This document shows, one piece after another, positions 1-7,752 of a stretch of 64,000 nucleotides of DNA. The notes below the pieces were generated by a model, which did not search any database, had not been told where the DNA came from, and saw only the letters and a program-made list of their open reading frames with translations. Each line of letters starts with the position of its first letter. Position 1 is the stretch's first letter. A program made the translations under genes and the position numbers. Where the stretch lies: assembly GCA_963741615.1 (NCBI GenBank), contig CAVUIU010000030.1, positions 248,001-312,000 on the forward strand, in the 5' to 3' direction. The stretch comes from UBA9676 sp963741615 (GTDB lineage: Bacteria > Actinomycetota > Actinomycetes > Streptosporangiales > Streptosporangiaceae).

Positions 1-118
1 AGCGGGGCAGGTCGCTGAACCTGGCATGGACGAGGCCGTCCGGGGTGGCGACGAGCAGCCGGACGCCGTCCCTGCCCAGCCCGCGTTCCTCCGGCGGCCG
101 GTCGGCCGCGAGCCTCAT
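1..118 (-). CDS. queA: QueA-like tRNA ribosyltransferase-isomerase, N-terminal part only
   Basis: Only the first 39 codons lie in the window; the gene runs off the left edge. The peptide begins MRLAADRPPEERGLGRDGVR and continues with a stretch reading RLLVATPDGLVHARFSDLP. This resembles the start of actinobacterial S-adenosylmethionine:tRNA ribosyltransferase-isomerase-like proteins, where a RGLxRDxVRLLV segment precedes the first catalytic region. The family makes epoxyqueuosine in tRNA, but many actinobacterial members are of unproven function. Its ATG overlaps the stop of the upstream SDR gene as ATGA, so the two are probably translationally coupled. The call rests on a short piece and memory of the family. 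Confidence 0.55.
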   Translation of the reverse strand, partial: MRLAADRPPEERGLGRDGVRLLVATPDGLVHARFSDLPR

Positions 119-807
119 GGCGCCACCGCCGGCACGGCGAGGTCGCTCGCGCGATAACGCCCACTCGGTGGCCGCTCGTCAAGCAGTCGCAGCAGTGCCG
201 GAACGACCGTGTCCGGCTCCGGCAGACCGGAGATGTCCTCGCCGGGGAAGGCCTGCTGATGCATGTCCGTGCGCATGTCACCCGGATCCAGCGCGTAGCA
301 GCGCAGTGACGGCTCCTCGGCGGCAAGGACCGCGGTGATCTGGTCGAGAGCGGCCTTCGCCGAGCCATAGCCGCCCCAGCCCGGGTAGGCCTCGACCGCC
401 GCGTCCGAGCTGACGTTGACGATCGTGCCCGAGGCCGCGGCGAGCGGGGCGGCCAGCAACTGGATGAGGGCCAGCGGCGCGAAGACGTCGGTGTCGTACA
501 CCCGGCCAAGCTCGTCAGGCGGGTAGTCACGCAGCGTCGGCTGCGGGCTGGGACCGAGCCTGCTCGCGTTGTTCACCAGCACGTCGAGCCGGCCGAGCCG
601 GCCGACCGCCTCCGCGAGGCGCGCGCGGTGGTCGGGGTCGGTCACATCGCCCGGGACCGCGACGACATCCGGCAGTCCGCGCATCGCGTCGGCGAGGTCG
701 TCCGCCCGCCGGGCGTCGACGATCAGTGACCAGCCACGCCCCGCCAGTGCGCGGGCGGCCGCGCGGCCGAGCCCGCGGGAAGCGCCGGTGATCAGGGTGA
801 CGGGCAT
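115..807 (-). CDS. SDR family oxidoreductase
   Basis: Short-chain dehydrogenase/reductase of 230 aa, a cytosolic NAD(P)-dependent oxidoreductase of unknown substrate. The cofactor motif TGASRGLG is at residues 7-14. An NNAS segment, the NVSS serine and the catalytic YGSAK tyrosine/lysine pair follow in normal order. I chose the ATG at 807 because AGGAGGA sits 5 nt upstream; a second ATG at 822 lies upstream of that site. The gene diverges from soxR, and a dyad that looks like a SoxR site lies between them, so redox control is plausible. It overlaps the QueA-like gene by ATGA. Confidence 0.88.
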   Translation of the reverse strand: MPVTLITGASRGLGRAAARALAGRGWSLIVDARRADDLADAMRGLPDVVAVPGDVTDPDHRARLAEAVGRLGRLDVLVNNASRLGPSPQPTLRDYPPDELGRVYDTDVFAPLALIQLLAAPLAAASGTIVNVSSDAAVEAYPGWGGYGSAKAALDQITAVLAAEEPSLRCYALDPGDMRTDMHQQAFPGEDISGLPEPDTVVPALLRLLDERPPSGRYRASDLAVPAVAP

Positions 808-847
808 GGCTCCTCCTGGCATGTCGGATGTATGCCATACTCGTAGT

Positions 848-861
848 TGAAGTCAACTTCA
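848..861. promoter_or_regulatory. Candidate SoxR operator
   Basis: Perfect dyad TGAAGT-CA-ACTTCA, 6-bp arms with a 2-bp centre, in the 69-bp gap between the divergent SDR and soxR genes. MerR-family proteins bind such dyads between promoter elements, and known SoxR boxes carry a related TCAAGTTnAACTTGA core. It sits 15 nt before the soxR ATG and about 40 nt before the SDR start. Assignment to SoxR is inference from position and shape. Confidence 0.55.
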
Positions 862-876
862 TGTCAAGGGGCCTGG

Positions 877-1347
877 ATGCGCACCACCGACCCGCTGACG
901 GTCGGGGAGATCGCACGCCGCAGCGGCTTCGCCGAGTCCGCCGTGCGCTACTACGAAAAACTCGGCCTGCTGCCGGCGACCCGGACCGCCGGCGGGCAGC
1001 GCCGTTTTGAACGCAGTACGCTCCGCCGGCTGGCGTTCATCCGCGCCGCACGCAACGTCGGGCTCAGCCTGGACGAGGTGGCTGCCGCCCTCGCCTCGCT
1101 GCCCGCCGGGCGAACACCCACCCGCGCCGACTGGTCCCGGCTCTCCCGTGGGTGGCGGCAGCGCCTCGACGACCAGATCGCCGCGCTCGCCGCACTGCGG
1201 GACGGCCTCGACTCGTGCATCGGCTGCGGCTGCCTCTCCCTGCAGCGATGCGCCATCTCCAACCCCGGCGACGCCGCCCGGGCCGGCGGCCCGGGCGCGG
1301 CCTACCTGCCGGCCGGGCTGCGCCGCGACGTCCGGTCGCCCGGATGA
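877..1347 (+). CDS. soxR: SoxR redox-sensitive MerR-family regulator
   Basis: 156-aa MerR-family activator. The winged-helix DNA-binding region (LTVGEIARRSGFAESAVRYY) is at residues 7-26, followed by a dimerisation helix and the SoxR signature CIGCGCLSLQRC. The four cysteines (C114, C117, C119, C125) are the ligands of a [2Fe-2S] cluster, so the protein should sense redox-active compounds. The usual NPxD and GPGA elements follow. ATG at 877 is preferred over upstream starts because AAGGGG precedes it and the MerR fold begins here. In actinomycetes SoxR acts directly on oxidoreductase and export genes; the divergent SDR is the obvious target. Confidence 0.93.
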   Translation: MRTTDPLTVGEIARRSGFAESAVRYYEKLGLLPATRTAGGQRRFERSTLRRLAFIRAARNVGLSLDEVAAALASLPAGRTPTRADWSRLSRGWRQRLDDQIAALAALRDGLDSCIGCGCLSLQRCAISNPGDAARAGGPGAAYLPAGLRRDVRSPG

Positions 1348-1378
1348 GTGCCGTCACGGCCGGGGTCCGCACCCGGGA

Positions 1379-2188
1379 TCAGGCTGGCCAGACCACCGGG
1401 AACAGGGGATGGTCCATGGCGGCCCCGGCGGCCAGTTCCCCGTCGAGCCCCTCGAAGGGCGGCGAGGTGGGCCACCTGCGCGGCGCGTACCGGGCGTCCG
1501 CCGACAGGTAGCGCAGCGACAGGATCCGCCGGCGGGTCTGGTAGGGGAACCCGGGTGCTCCGTGCACGGTCAGGAAGTCGAAGAAGATAGCGTCGCCAGG
1601 CGCCAGGTCGAAGCGGCGGATGTCGAACGCACCGCGGTCGGCTTCGATGTCGGGCAACTCGGCGAGACTTCCCTCGGGGAACCAGCGTGCCTCCCCGAGC
1701 AGGAAGGTGCGCGGCAGGAGCCAGGGGCCGCGGTGCGAGGAGGCCACCAGCTCAAGGCACCCGGCCTCGGGCACCGGGTCCACCGGGATCCAGGCACTCA
1801 CCCCGCGCCCGTCAACGTTGTAGTAGGGCTGATCCTGGTGCCACGGGGTGCGCTGCCTGGTCCTGCCCTCCTTTACCAGGATGTGATCATGGTAGAAGCG
1901 GACCTGAGAAGTCGCCATCAGGGCGGCGGCGATTCCCGGGATCCGCGAATGCCGGGCCAGCCGCTCGATTCCGGGTATCTCCCGCCACCGGCAGAAGTCC
2001 TCGGTGAAGGCGCCGGGGTCATCGGCGCCGCTGGCCACCTGGGCGAGGGGACCAGGGCTGGCGAGCACGGCGTCGATCGCCCGCGCCGCGGCAGCCACCT
2101 CACCGGGGTCAAGGGCCGAGCGGACGCAGACAACGCCGTCCCGGGCGAAGGCCGCGGCCAGCCCGTCATCGGCAAGCGAGGCGTCCAT
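1379..2188 (-). CDS. Phytanoyl-CoA dioxygenase (PhyH) family protein
   Basis: 269-aa Fe(II)/2-oxoglutarate-dependent oxygenase of the PhyH family. The iron ligands are visible as H117-Q-D119 in TPWHQDQPYYN and the distal H209 in TVHGAPG; an arginine-rich stretch near 219-221 would bind 2-oxoglutarate. Family members hydroxylate small molecules, lipids or natural products; the substrate cannot be read from sequence. It lies 20 bp downstream of an EcsC-like gene on the same strand and may be cotranscribed with it. It converges on soxR. Confidence 0.85.
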   Translation of the reverse strand: MDASLADDGLAAAFARDGVVCVRSALDPGEVAAAARAIDAVLASPGPLAQVASGADDPGAFTEDFCRWREIPGIERLARHSRIPGIAAALMATSQVRFYHDHILVKEGRTRQRTPWHQDQPYYNVDGRGVSAWIPVDPVPEAGCLELVASSHRGPWLLPRTFLLGEARWFPEGSLAELPDIEADRGAFDIRRFDLAPGDAIFFDFLTVHGAPGFPYQTRRRILSLRYLSADARYAPRRWPTSPPFEGLDGELAAGAAMDHPLFPVVWPA

Positions 2189-2208
2189 GGCCGCACTCTA
2201 GCCGCTGG

Positions 2209-3003
2209 CTAGGGCGGGAATCCGTAGTCTCCTGCTTGCGCATGGCGGCGCAGGTCGGCGCGGACATCATGGCCGAGCCTGCGGGTTTCCCTGCGGTTGA
2301 GGATGGCGCCCGCGGCGGCACCGGTGAGCAGCGGGCCCAGCGAGAACGCGCTCCTGCCCGCGCGGGCGGCAAGCCGTAGCCGCAGCCGCCGCGCCAGCGG
2401 GGATCCCGCGGCCAGGATCAGCCCGCCGGGAACCATGAAGACCCCACGGCGGTGTGCCCACGCCGCGACATAGGCGGTCATCCGGTCGATGGCGGTGCCC
2501 GTGGCGGGCATGCCGTACGCCTCATGCAGCTCCGCGACCAGCTTGACTTCGATGCCGACCAGGGCCAGTGTCTCGGTGGCCACCTCGGCGGGGAAGGCGG
2601 GCAGGACCGGCAGCGCCGCCCACGCCCCGACGGCCCCGCCGACCGCGGCCGACGCCCGCGCCGCGTGCTCGATCAGGGTATCGGCGATGTCCTCGGTGGA
2701 CAGTCCCGGGAACTGGGCTCGCAGCAGCGCCTGGTCCCGCACCCGCAGCCGTGGGGCCATGGCAACGACCTGTGCGGACAGCCAGCCCGTTCCCACCCCC
2801 ATACCGCGCCGGGTCGCGCGCATCCCGCGGCCGGTCACCCTCGCGCCCGAACGCATCGCCGCGGCGAACGAGGCCATCAGCCGCCGCCGGTCCACCGGCC
2901 GGCCGGCCTCACTGACCTCGGTCGCCAGCTCAGCGGCCCGCTCCGCGATCGCGTCCCCGGCCACCGGCCGCGGCCCGCCGTGCTCGCCTCCCGCATCGGT
3001 CAT
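2209..3003 (-). CDS. EcsC-like protein
   Basis: 264-aa protein with a polar, Arg-rich N-terminus (1-75), two hydrophobic Ala/Gly-rich segments (about 115-150 and 185-205) and a C-terminal glycine-rich stretch reading LGPLLTGAAAGAILNRRETR. This pattern is typical of actinobacterial EcsC-family proteins, whose role is unknown. It is likely membrane-associated. The ATG start overlaps nothing; a 157-bp divergent gap separates it from the next gene. The PhyH gene follows closely. Confidence 0.6.
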   Translation of the reverse strand: MTDAGGEHGGPRPVAGDAIAERAAELATEVSEAGRPVDRRRLMASFAAAMRSGARVTGRGMRATRRGMGVGTGWLSAQVVAMAPRLRVRDQALLRAQFPGLSTEDIADTLIEHAARASAAVGGAVGAWAALPVLPAFPAEVATETLALVGIEVKLVAELHEAYGMPATGTAIDRMTAYVAAWAHRRGVFMVPGGLILAAGSPLARRLRLRLAARAGRSAFSLGPLLTGAAAGAILNRRETRRLGHDVRADLRRHAQAGDYGFPP

Positions 3004-3160
3004 AACAGGCCACCTACCCGCCAGCGCGTCGAATCACCACCGCCGGCGGAGAGATCGGGCAGGGATGCCTACCGGGCAGGGGCGGGTGTGCGCGGGCTCT
3101 GGCCTGGGCCATTGGCTAGGGTGGACCCGCATCCTTATCCCGTGATCGCAGGAGCGTGGC

Positions 3161-3607
3161 ATGACGACAAAGGCCGCCTTTTCGCCCGAGGAATGGAATG
3201 TGGTGCTCGAGGGCCCGCCGAGCGCGGGCATGATCGTGGTGACCGCGGCGCGCGGGGGGATGTTCCGCGAGACGGTCGCGATGTCGAAGGCCTACGTGGA
3301 CGCGCGCGCCCAGCACGGTGAGAGCGAGCTCCTCGACGAGATCGTGGCGGCGAAGCCCGAGATGGACCACACCAGGTACCACTCTGCCGACGAGCTCAGG
3401 GACCACGGGCTCGCGCATCTGCGCGACGCGGTGGCGCTGCTCGGGAGCAAGGCGACCCCCGAGGAGCTCGACGGCTACCGCCACTTCGTCCTCACCCTCG
3501 CCAGCAAGGTCGCGGCCGCCCACCGGGAGGGGGGCCAGGACGTCAGTCCCCCGGAGACGCAGGCCATCGGCCAGATCGCGGCGGCACTCGGGACGGTCGC
3601 TCCCTGA
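3161..3607 (+). CDS. Conserved hypothetical protein (148 aa)
   Basis: Small soluble, largely helical acidic protein. It starts at ATG 3161 behind GGAGCG. The body has a helix pair around 20-60 (GPPSAGMIVVTAARGGMFRE, then YVDARAQHGESELLDEIVAAKP) and a second around 75-130. No catalytic motif is visible. It is reminiscent of TerB-like helical proteins found near stress genes, but I cannot assign a family. It converges with the sulfatase gene (34-bp gap). Confidence 0.7.
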   Translation: MTTKAAFSPEEWNVVLEGPPSAGMIVVTAARGGMFRETVAMSKAYVDARAQHGESELLDEIVAAKPEMDHTRYHSADELRDHGLAHLRDAVALLGSKATPEELDGYRHFVLTLASKVAAAHREGGQDVSPPETQAIGQIAAALGTVAP

Positions 3608-3641
3608 CGGGTACCGGCAGGCGGGGCGTGCGCGGTGGCCG

Positions 3642-6542
3642 TCAGCCGGCGGCTCCGTGTCCGATGGCTTGCACGGCGGCGTGTTCGTGCAGCATCTTTT
3701 CATCGTCGTGGGCGGCGGGTTTGAGGTCGAACACGACCTTCTTCACGGTTCCGGTGAAGGCGTAGGGGGCCTTGTCCTCGTACGCGCGGTCGACGACGAG
3801 GCCGTTGTCGCGGCCGATGTCCATGCCGGCGTAGCTGGAGAAGGCGACGGGGACGGTGTGGTCGATCCTGCCTTCGCCGATCTGCCGGTCATTGGCCCAC
3901 AGGGTCACGGTGCCGCCGGTGCCTGGCTTGGGCTTGTCCGCCTCGAACAGCATCTTCACCGTCACATCGCCGGCCGGGATCTTCTCGGTGGAAGTCTGCT
4001 TGTAGGTCTCCACACCGAGGAAGGAGTAGGTGTGGTTCAGCATCCCGTTACCGTCCACCCACAGCCCGAACCCGCCGATGAAGTCGGCGTTGGCGACGAC
4101 CACCCCCTCCGCTCCGGTCCCGGGGACGGTGAGCTCGGCCTCGATGGCGTAGGACCGCCCGGAGATGCGTGGCACCATGCCGCGCTGCACGTTCTGGACG
4201 TCCCCGGCGAAGGTGAACCTGGTGATGGTGGGCAGCGGCGGCAGGATGCCGAAGAAGACGGAGAATCCCCCGAGCAGCGGGAGCGCCCGGTTGCGCTCGG
4301 CCTCTTTCCACCACAGCTCCTGCAGTTCGGCGAGCTTGCCGGGGTTGGCGGCCGCCAGGTCGTGGGCCTGTGAGAAGTCGTCAGGCAGGTAGTACAGCTC
4401 CCAGACGTCCTGGTCCGGGTCGTAGACCCCCGGGGCGAACCTCTTCATCGTTTCCGGCGACATGTCCCAGGGGGCCTTGTCCAGCCGCGTGCACGCCCAC
4501 CAGCCGTCGGAGTAGAGGGCGCGGCTGCCGAACATCTCGAAGTACTGCACCGTGTGACGCTCGGCGGCCTTCGCGTCGCCGAAGGTGTACGCGAAGCTGG
4601 TGCCGTCCATCGGCTCCTGGCCGATCCCGTCGACGACCGCCGGCTCGGGCAGCCCTATGGTCTCCAGGATGGTCGGCCCGATGTCGATGCAGTGGGTGAA
4701 CTGGGTGCGGACCTCGCGGCTGGCCTTGATCCGGGTTGGCCAGGCGATCACCATCGGGTCCCGGTCCCCGCCGAGGTGGCTGGCCATCTGCTTGCCCCAC
4801 TGGAAGGGCGTGTTGCCGGCGTGGGCCCAGGCCGCGGCGTAGTGCGGCGCGGTGTGGTCACCACCCAGGGCCTCGATGCCGCCGTAGGAGTCGATGAGCT
4901 TCAGCTGCTGCTCGGGATCGAGCACGACGCCGTTGAGGAAGGTCATCTCGTTGAACGATCCGGTGACCGTGCCCTCCATGCTGGAGCCGTTGTCACCCCA
5001 GATGTAGAAGATGAGCGTGTTGTCCAGGTCGCCCATCTCCTCGATGGAGTCCAGCAGCCGGCCGACGTTCCAGTCGGCGTTCTCACAGAAGCCCGCGAAG
5101 ACCTCCATCTGCCGGGTGTACAGCTTCTTCTCGGCAGCGGAGAGGGAATCCCAGGCCGGGAACAGGTCCGGCCGCCTGGTCAGCTCGGTGCCGGGCGGGA
5201 TGATCCCCAGCTTCTTCTGCCGCTCGAAGGTTTCCTCGCGGAGCTGGTCCCAGCCGCCGTCGAACTTGCCCTGGTACCTGTCGGCCCACGCCTTGGCCAC
5301 GTGATGCGGCGCGTGCGCGCAGCCGGTGGAGTAGTACATGAACCAGGGCTTGGCCGCGTCCTGTGCCCGCACGCCATGCAGCCACCCGACCGCCTTGTCG
5401 GTCAGGTCGTCGGGGAAGTAGTAGGGCTCGCCGTCCTTGCCTTCCGGGACGCCGAGCACCGAGTTGTCCTGGGTGATGATCGGGTCGTACTGGCCGGCCG
5501 CCCCGCTCAGGAACCCCCACCAGTGGTCGAAGCCCCATGATTGCGGCCAGTGGTCGAACGGCCCGGCGACACCCTGGACGTTGTCGGGGGTCAGGTGCCA
5601 CTTGCCGAACCCGCCGGTGACATAGCCGTTCTCCTTCAGGATGCGCGGCAGGGCGGTGCAGCTGCGGGGACGGGCGGCGGTGTATCCCGGGAACGGGCCG
5701 GGGTACTCGGCGATGGAGCCGAAGCCCACCCGGTGGTGGTTGCGGCCGGTGAGCATCGCGGCGCGGGTCGGCGAGCACACCGCTGTCACATGGAAGCGGT
5801 TGTAGGTGAGCCCCATGTTCTGCACGCGGGTGAGGTTCGGGGTGGCGATCGGGCCGCCGAACGTGTCTGGATTGCCGAACCCGGCGTCGTCGATGAGGAC
5901 GACGAGCACGTTCGGGGCGTCCTCGGGCGCCTTCGGCCCGGGGATCATCGTCCAGTCCGGAACGGACTTGTCCACCGTGCGCCCCATCGTCCCGCCGAAA
6001 TTGCGGTCGGGGATGGGCAGCACCGTGCGGTCGGGGCTGAACTTGCCCGCCGCCTCGGCCAGGGCGTCCTTGAGCCCCCGGACGCCCGTCTTGTCCATCG
6101 GCGCGGCCGACTTCGCCAGCGACCCGGCGAGCGCCTGCTCGGCGGCCAGCCGGTCGTCGCCGTCGACCATGGCGATGATGGCCGCCGTCCCCGGCTGGAG
6201 CTTGTCACCCAGGCCCTGCTCGATACCGCTGTCAACCTTGTGCTTGGCGAACTTGCCGGCCAGGCCCCCCACAGCCCCGCCGACCACGACCGACGCGAGC
6301 AGCGGCGGTGAGAACAGGCCCACCACCAGGCCCACACCGCCGCCCCAGCCCAGGCCCTTGCGGCCCAGGTGGTCGCCGGTGTGGGTCACGCTCACCTGGC
6401 CACTGGCGTCGCGGCAGACCAGGATCACGCCCTCCGCGGCGACCGTCTTGTCCTTGACCAGCTGCATCAGCGCGTCAAAGTCGTGCTGCGCCGGCCCGGT
6501 GGACGGGTAGGCCGCCATGATCACATCGACGGAATCCCCCAT
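3642..6542 (-). CDS. DUF1269-arylsulfatase fusion protein
   Basis: 966-aa protein with two parts. Residues 1-190 are a DUF1269-like domain with a glycine-rich hydrophobic hairpin (about 64-97), normally a small stand-alone membrane-associated protein. Residues about 205-780 are a formylglycine sulfatase: metal-binding IDDAG (218-219) and CSPTRAAMLTGR, in which C256 is the residue converted to formylglycine. The remaining ~180 aa form a beta-rich tail of the kind found in large AtsA-type arylsulfatases. No signal peptide is visible, so a cytoplasmic or membrane-bound site is likely. A sulfatase-maturase-type radical SAM protein is encoded about 1.2 kb away, past a divergent aquaporin. It hydrolyses sulfate esters; substrate unknown. 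Confidence 0.88.
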   Translation of the reverse strand: MGDSVDVIMAAYPSTGPAQHDFDALMQLVKDKTVAAEGVILVCRDASGQVSVTHTGDHLGRKGLGWGGGVGLVVGLFSPPLLASVVVGGAVGGLAGKFAKHKVDSGIEQGLGDKLQPGTAAIIAMVDGDDRLAAEQALAGSLAKSAAPMDKTGVRGLKDALAEAAGKFSPDRTVLPIPDRNFGGTMGRTVDKSVPDWTMIPGPKAPEDAPNVLVVLIDDAGFGNPDTFGGPIATPNLTRVQNMGLTYNRFHVTAVCSPTRAAMLTGRNHHRVGFGSIAEYPGPFPGYTAARPRSCTALPRILKENGYVTGGFGKWHLTPDNVQGVAGPFDHWPQSWGFDHWWGFLSGAAGQYDPIITQDNSVLGVPEGKDGEPYYFPDDLTDKAVGWLHGVRAQDAAKPWFMYYSTGCAHAPHHVAKAWADRYQGKFDGGWDQLREETFERQKKLGIIPPGTELTRRPDLFPAWDSLSAAEKKLYTRQMEVFAGFCENADWNVGRLLDSIEEMGDLDNTLIFYIWGDNGSSMEGTVTGSFNEMTFLNGVVLDPEQQLKLIDSYGGIEALGGDHTAPHYAAAWAHAGNTPFQWGKQMASHLGGDRDPMVIAWPTRIKASREVRTQFTHCIDIGPTILETIGLPEPAVVDGIGQEPMDGTSFAYTFGDAKAAERHTVQYFEMFGSRALYSDGWWACTRLDKAPWDMSPETMKRFAPGVYDPDQDVWELYYLPDDFSQAHDLAAANPGKLAELQELWWKEAERNRALPLLGGFSVFFGILPPLPTITRFTFAGDVQNVQRGMVPRISGRSYAIEAELTVPGTGAEGVVVANADFIGGFGLWVDGNGMLNHTYSFLGVETYKQTSTEKIPAGDVTVKMLFEADKPKPGTGGTVTLWANDRQIGEGRIDHTVPVAFSSYAGMDIGRDNGLVVDRAYEDKAPYAFTGTVKKVVFDLKPAAHDDEKMLHEHAAVQAIGHGAAG

Positions 6543-6801
6543 GGCTCTCTCTCCTCGCTCGGTTCGCGTCAGCGGAACGATCGCCAGTCAAGGATGCGCA
6601 CCTGCGCCATGCCCGCACGCCACCCGCACGGGGTGAGCGGCCGGGCGGCACCTGGAGCCAGGGCCGGGCGGCGCGGCACGCTTACCGCCCTCACCGCCGG
6701 ACCCGCCAGCGGCCCCGGAGCCACCCGTCTGGGGTGACCCGGCCCGGGTAATGGCGGTTTAACTTGGGGAAACGTCATACGCAGAACATGGGAGCCGCAC
6801 G

Positions 6802-7689
6802 ATGGCAAATGTCACCGCCGATGTGGACGGCGAGCACGCTGCGTCGCTCGGGCGCCGTTACCTGGTCCGGTTCGAGGAGGATACGCTGCGGCAGCGGCCG
6901 TTGTGGATCCGGCTGATCATCGAGTTTGTGGGCACGTTCGTGCTGGTGACGGTGGCGGCCGGATCCGGGGTGATCAATCATTACGCGGGTGGTGGGCCGA
7001 TCAGCCGGACCGCGGCGGTGATCGCGCCGGGGGCGGTGGTGATGGCGATGATCTACGCGTGGGGGCCGCTGTCGGGGCTGCACATCAACCCGGCGGTGAC
7101 CTTCGGCTTCACCGCCCGCGGGGTGTTCCCCGCCAAGTGGGTGCTGCCGTACTGGGTGGTGCAGTTCGCCGGCGCGATCGGTGCCGCCTGGTTCTTGCAG
7201 CTGATGTTCGGGGATGTGGCCGCGGGCGGGAACTACCCGATCACCAGCTCGGGCGGGGAGTGGAAGTCGCTGGTGATGGAGACGGTGCTGACCGCGATCT
7301 TGGTGTCCATTATTCTCAACACCGCGACCGGGGCCCGCAGCATCGGCCACAACGCCGCCATCGCGGTCGGCTCCACCGTCGCGCTGCTGGGGCTGTTCGC
7401 GAGCCCGATCAGCGGCGCCTCGATGAACCCGGCCCGCACCCTGGGACCCGACATCGTCAGCAACAACTACACCGGCTGGTGGGTCTACATCGCCGGGCCG
7501 GTGCTCGGCGCCGCCATCGCCGTCATGATCATCGGGCTCGTGCGGGGACTGCCCGACAAGCAGGAACGCGAGGCCGCCGAGGGCGGCGACCTGCCGATCC
7601 TCGGCGCCGCGGGCGTGGTGGCTGAGACGCCACCGCCGGCCAGCGGCCCCCCTGCCAGCGGCCCCCCTGCCAGCCCGGCGGCTCCCTAG
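6802..7689 (+). CDS. Aquaporin / MIP family channel
   Basis: 295-aa major intrinsic protein. The two half-membrane NPA motifs are present: HINPAVTFG (NPA near 96-98) and SMNPARTLGP (near 210). Six hydrophobic segments lie between about 36 and 245. The ends are polar, and the C-terminus has a short duplicated PPASG repeat. It should conduct water or small neutral solutes across the cytoplasmic membrane. Start ATG 6802 follows GGGAG. It is divergent from the sulfatase (259-bp gap) and 60 bp upstream of the radical SAM gene, probably in one transcript. Confidence 0.92.
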   Translation: MANVTADVDGEHAASLGRRYLVRFEEDTLRQRPLWIRLIIEFVGTFVLVTVAAGSGVINHYAGGGPISRTAAVIAPGAVVMAMIYAWGPLSGLHINPAVTFGFTARGVFPAKWVLPYWVVQFAGAIGAAWFLQLMFGDVAAGGNYPITSSGGEWKSLVMETVLTAILVSIILNTATGARSIGHNAAIAVGSTVALLGLFASPISGASMNPARTLGPDIVSNNYTGWWVYIAGPVLGAAIAVMIIGLVRGLPDKQEREAAEGGDLPILGAAGVVAETPPPASGPPASGPPASPAAP

Positions 7690-7752
7690 CCTGCCGGGTG
7701 GCACCCGAGGGGAGCGATCGGGCCGCTGGGGTGGCGTGATAGGACAAGTGTG

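Noticed and set aside
2452..3321. Plus-strand frame of 289 codons across the EcsC-like gene
   Set aside because: No ribosome site, no family pattern, His/Arg/Gly-rich composition; the opposite strand carries the EcsC-type landmarks.
3318..4373. Plus-strand frame antisense to the sulfatase C-terminus
   Set aside because: Starts inside a coding gene in another frame and shows no motif; shadow of two real genes.
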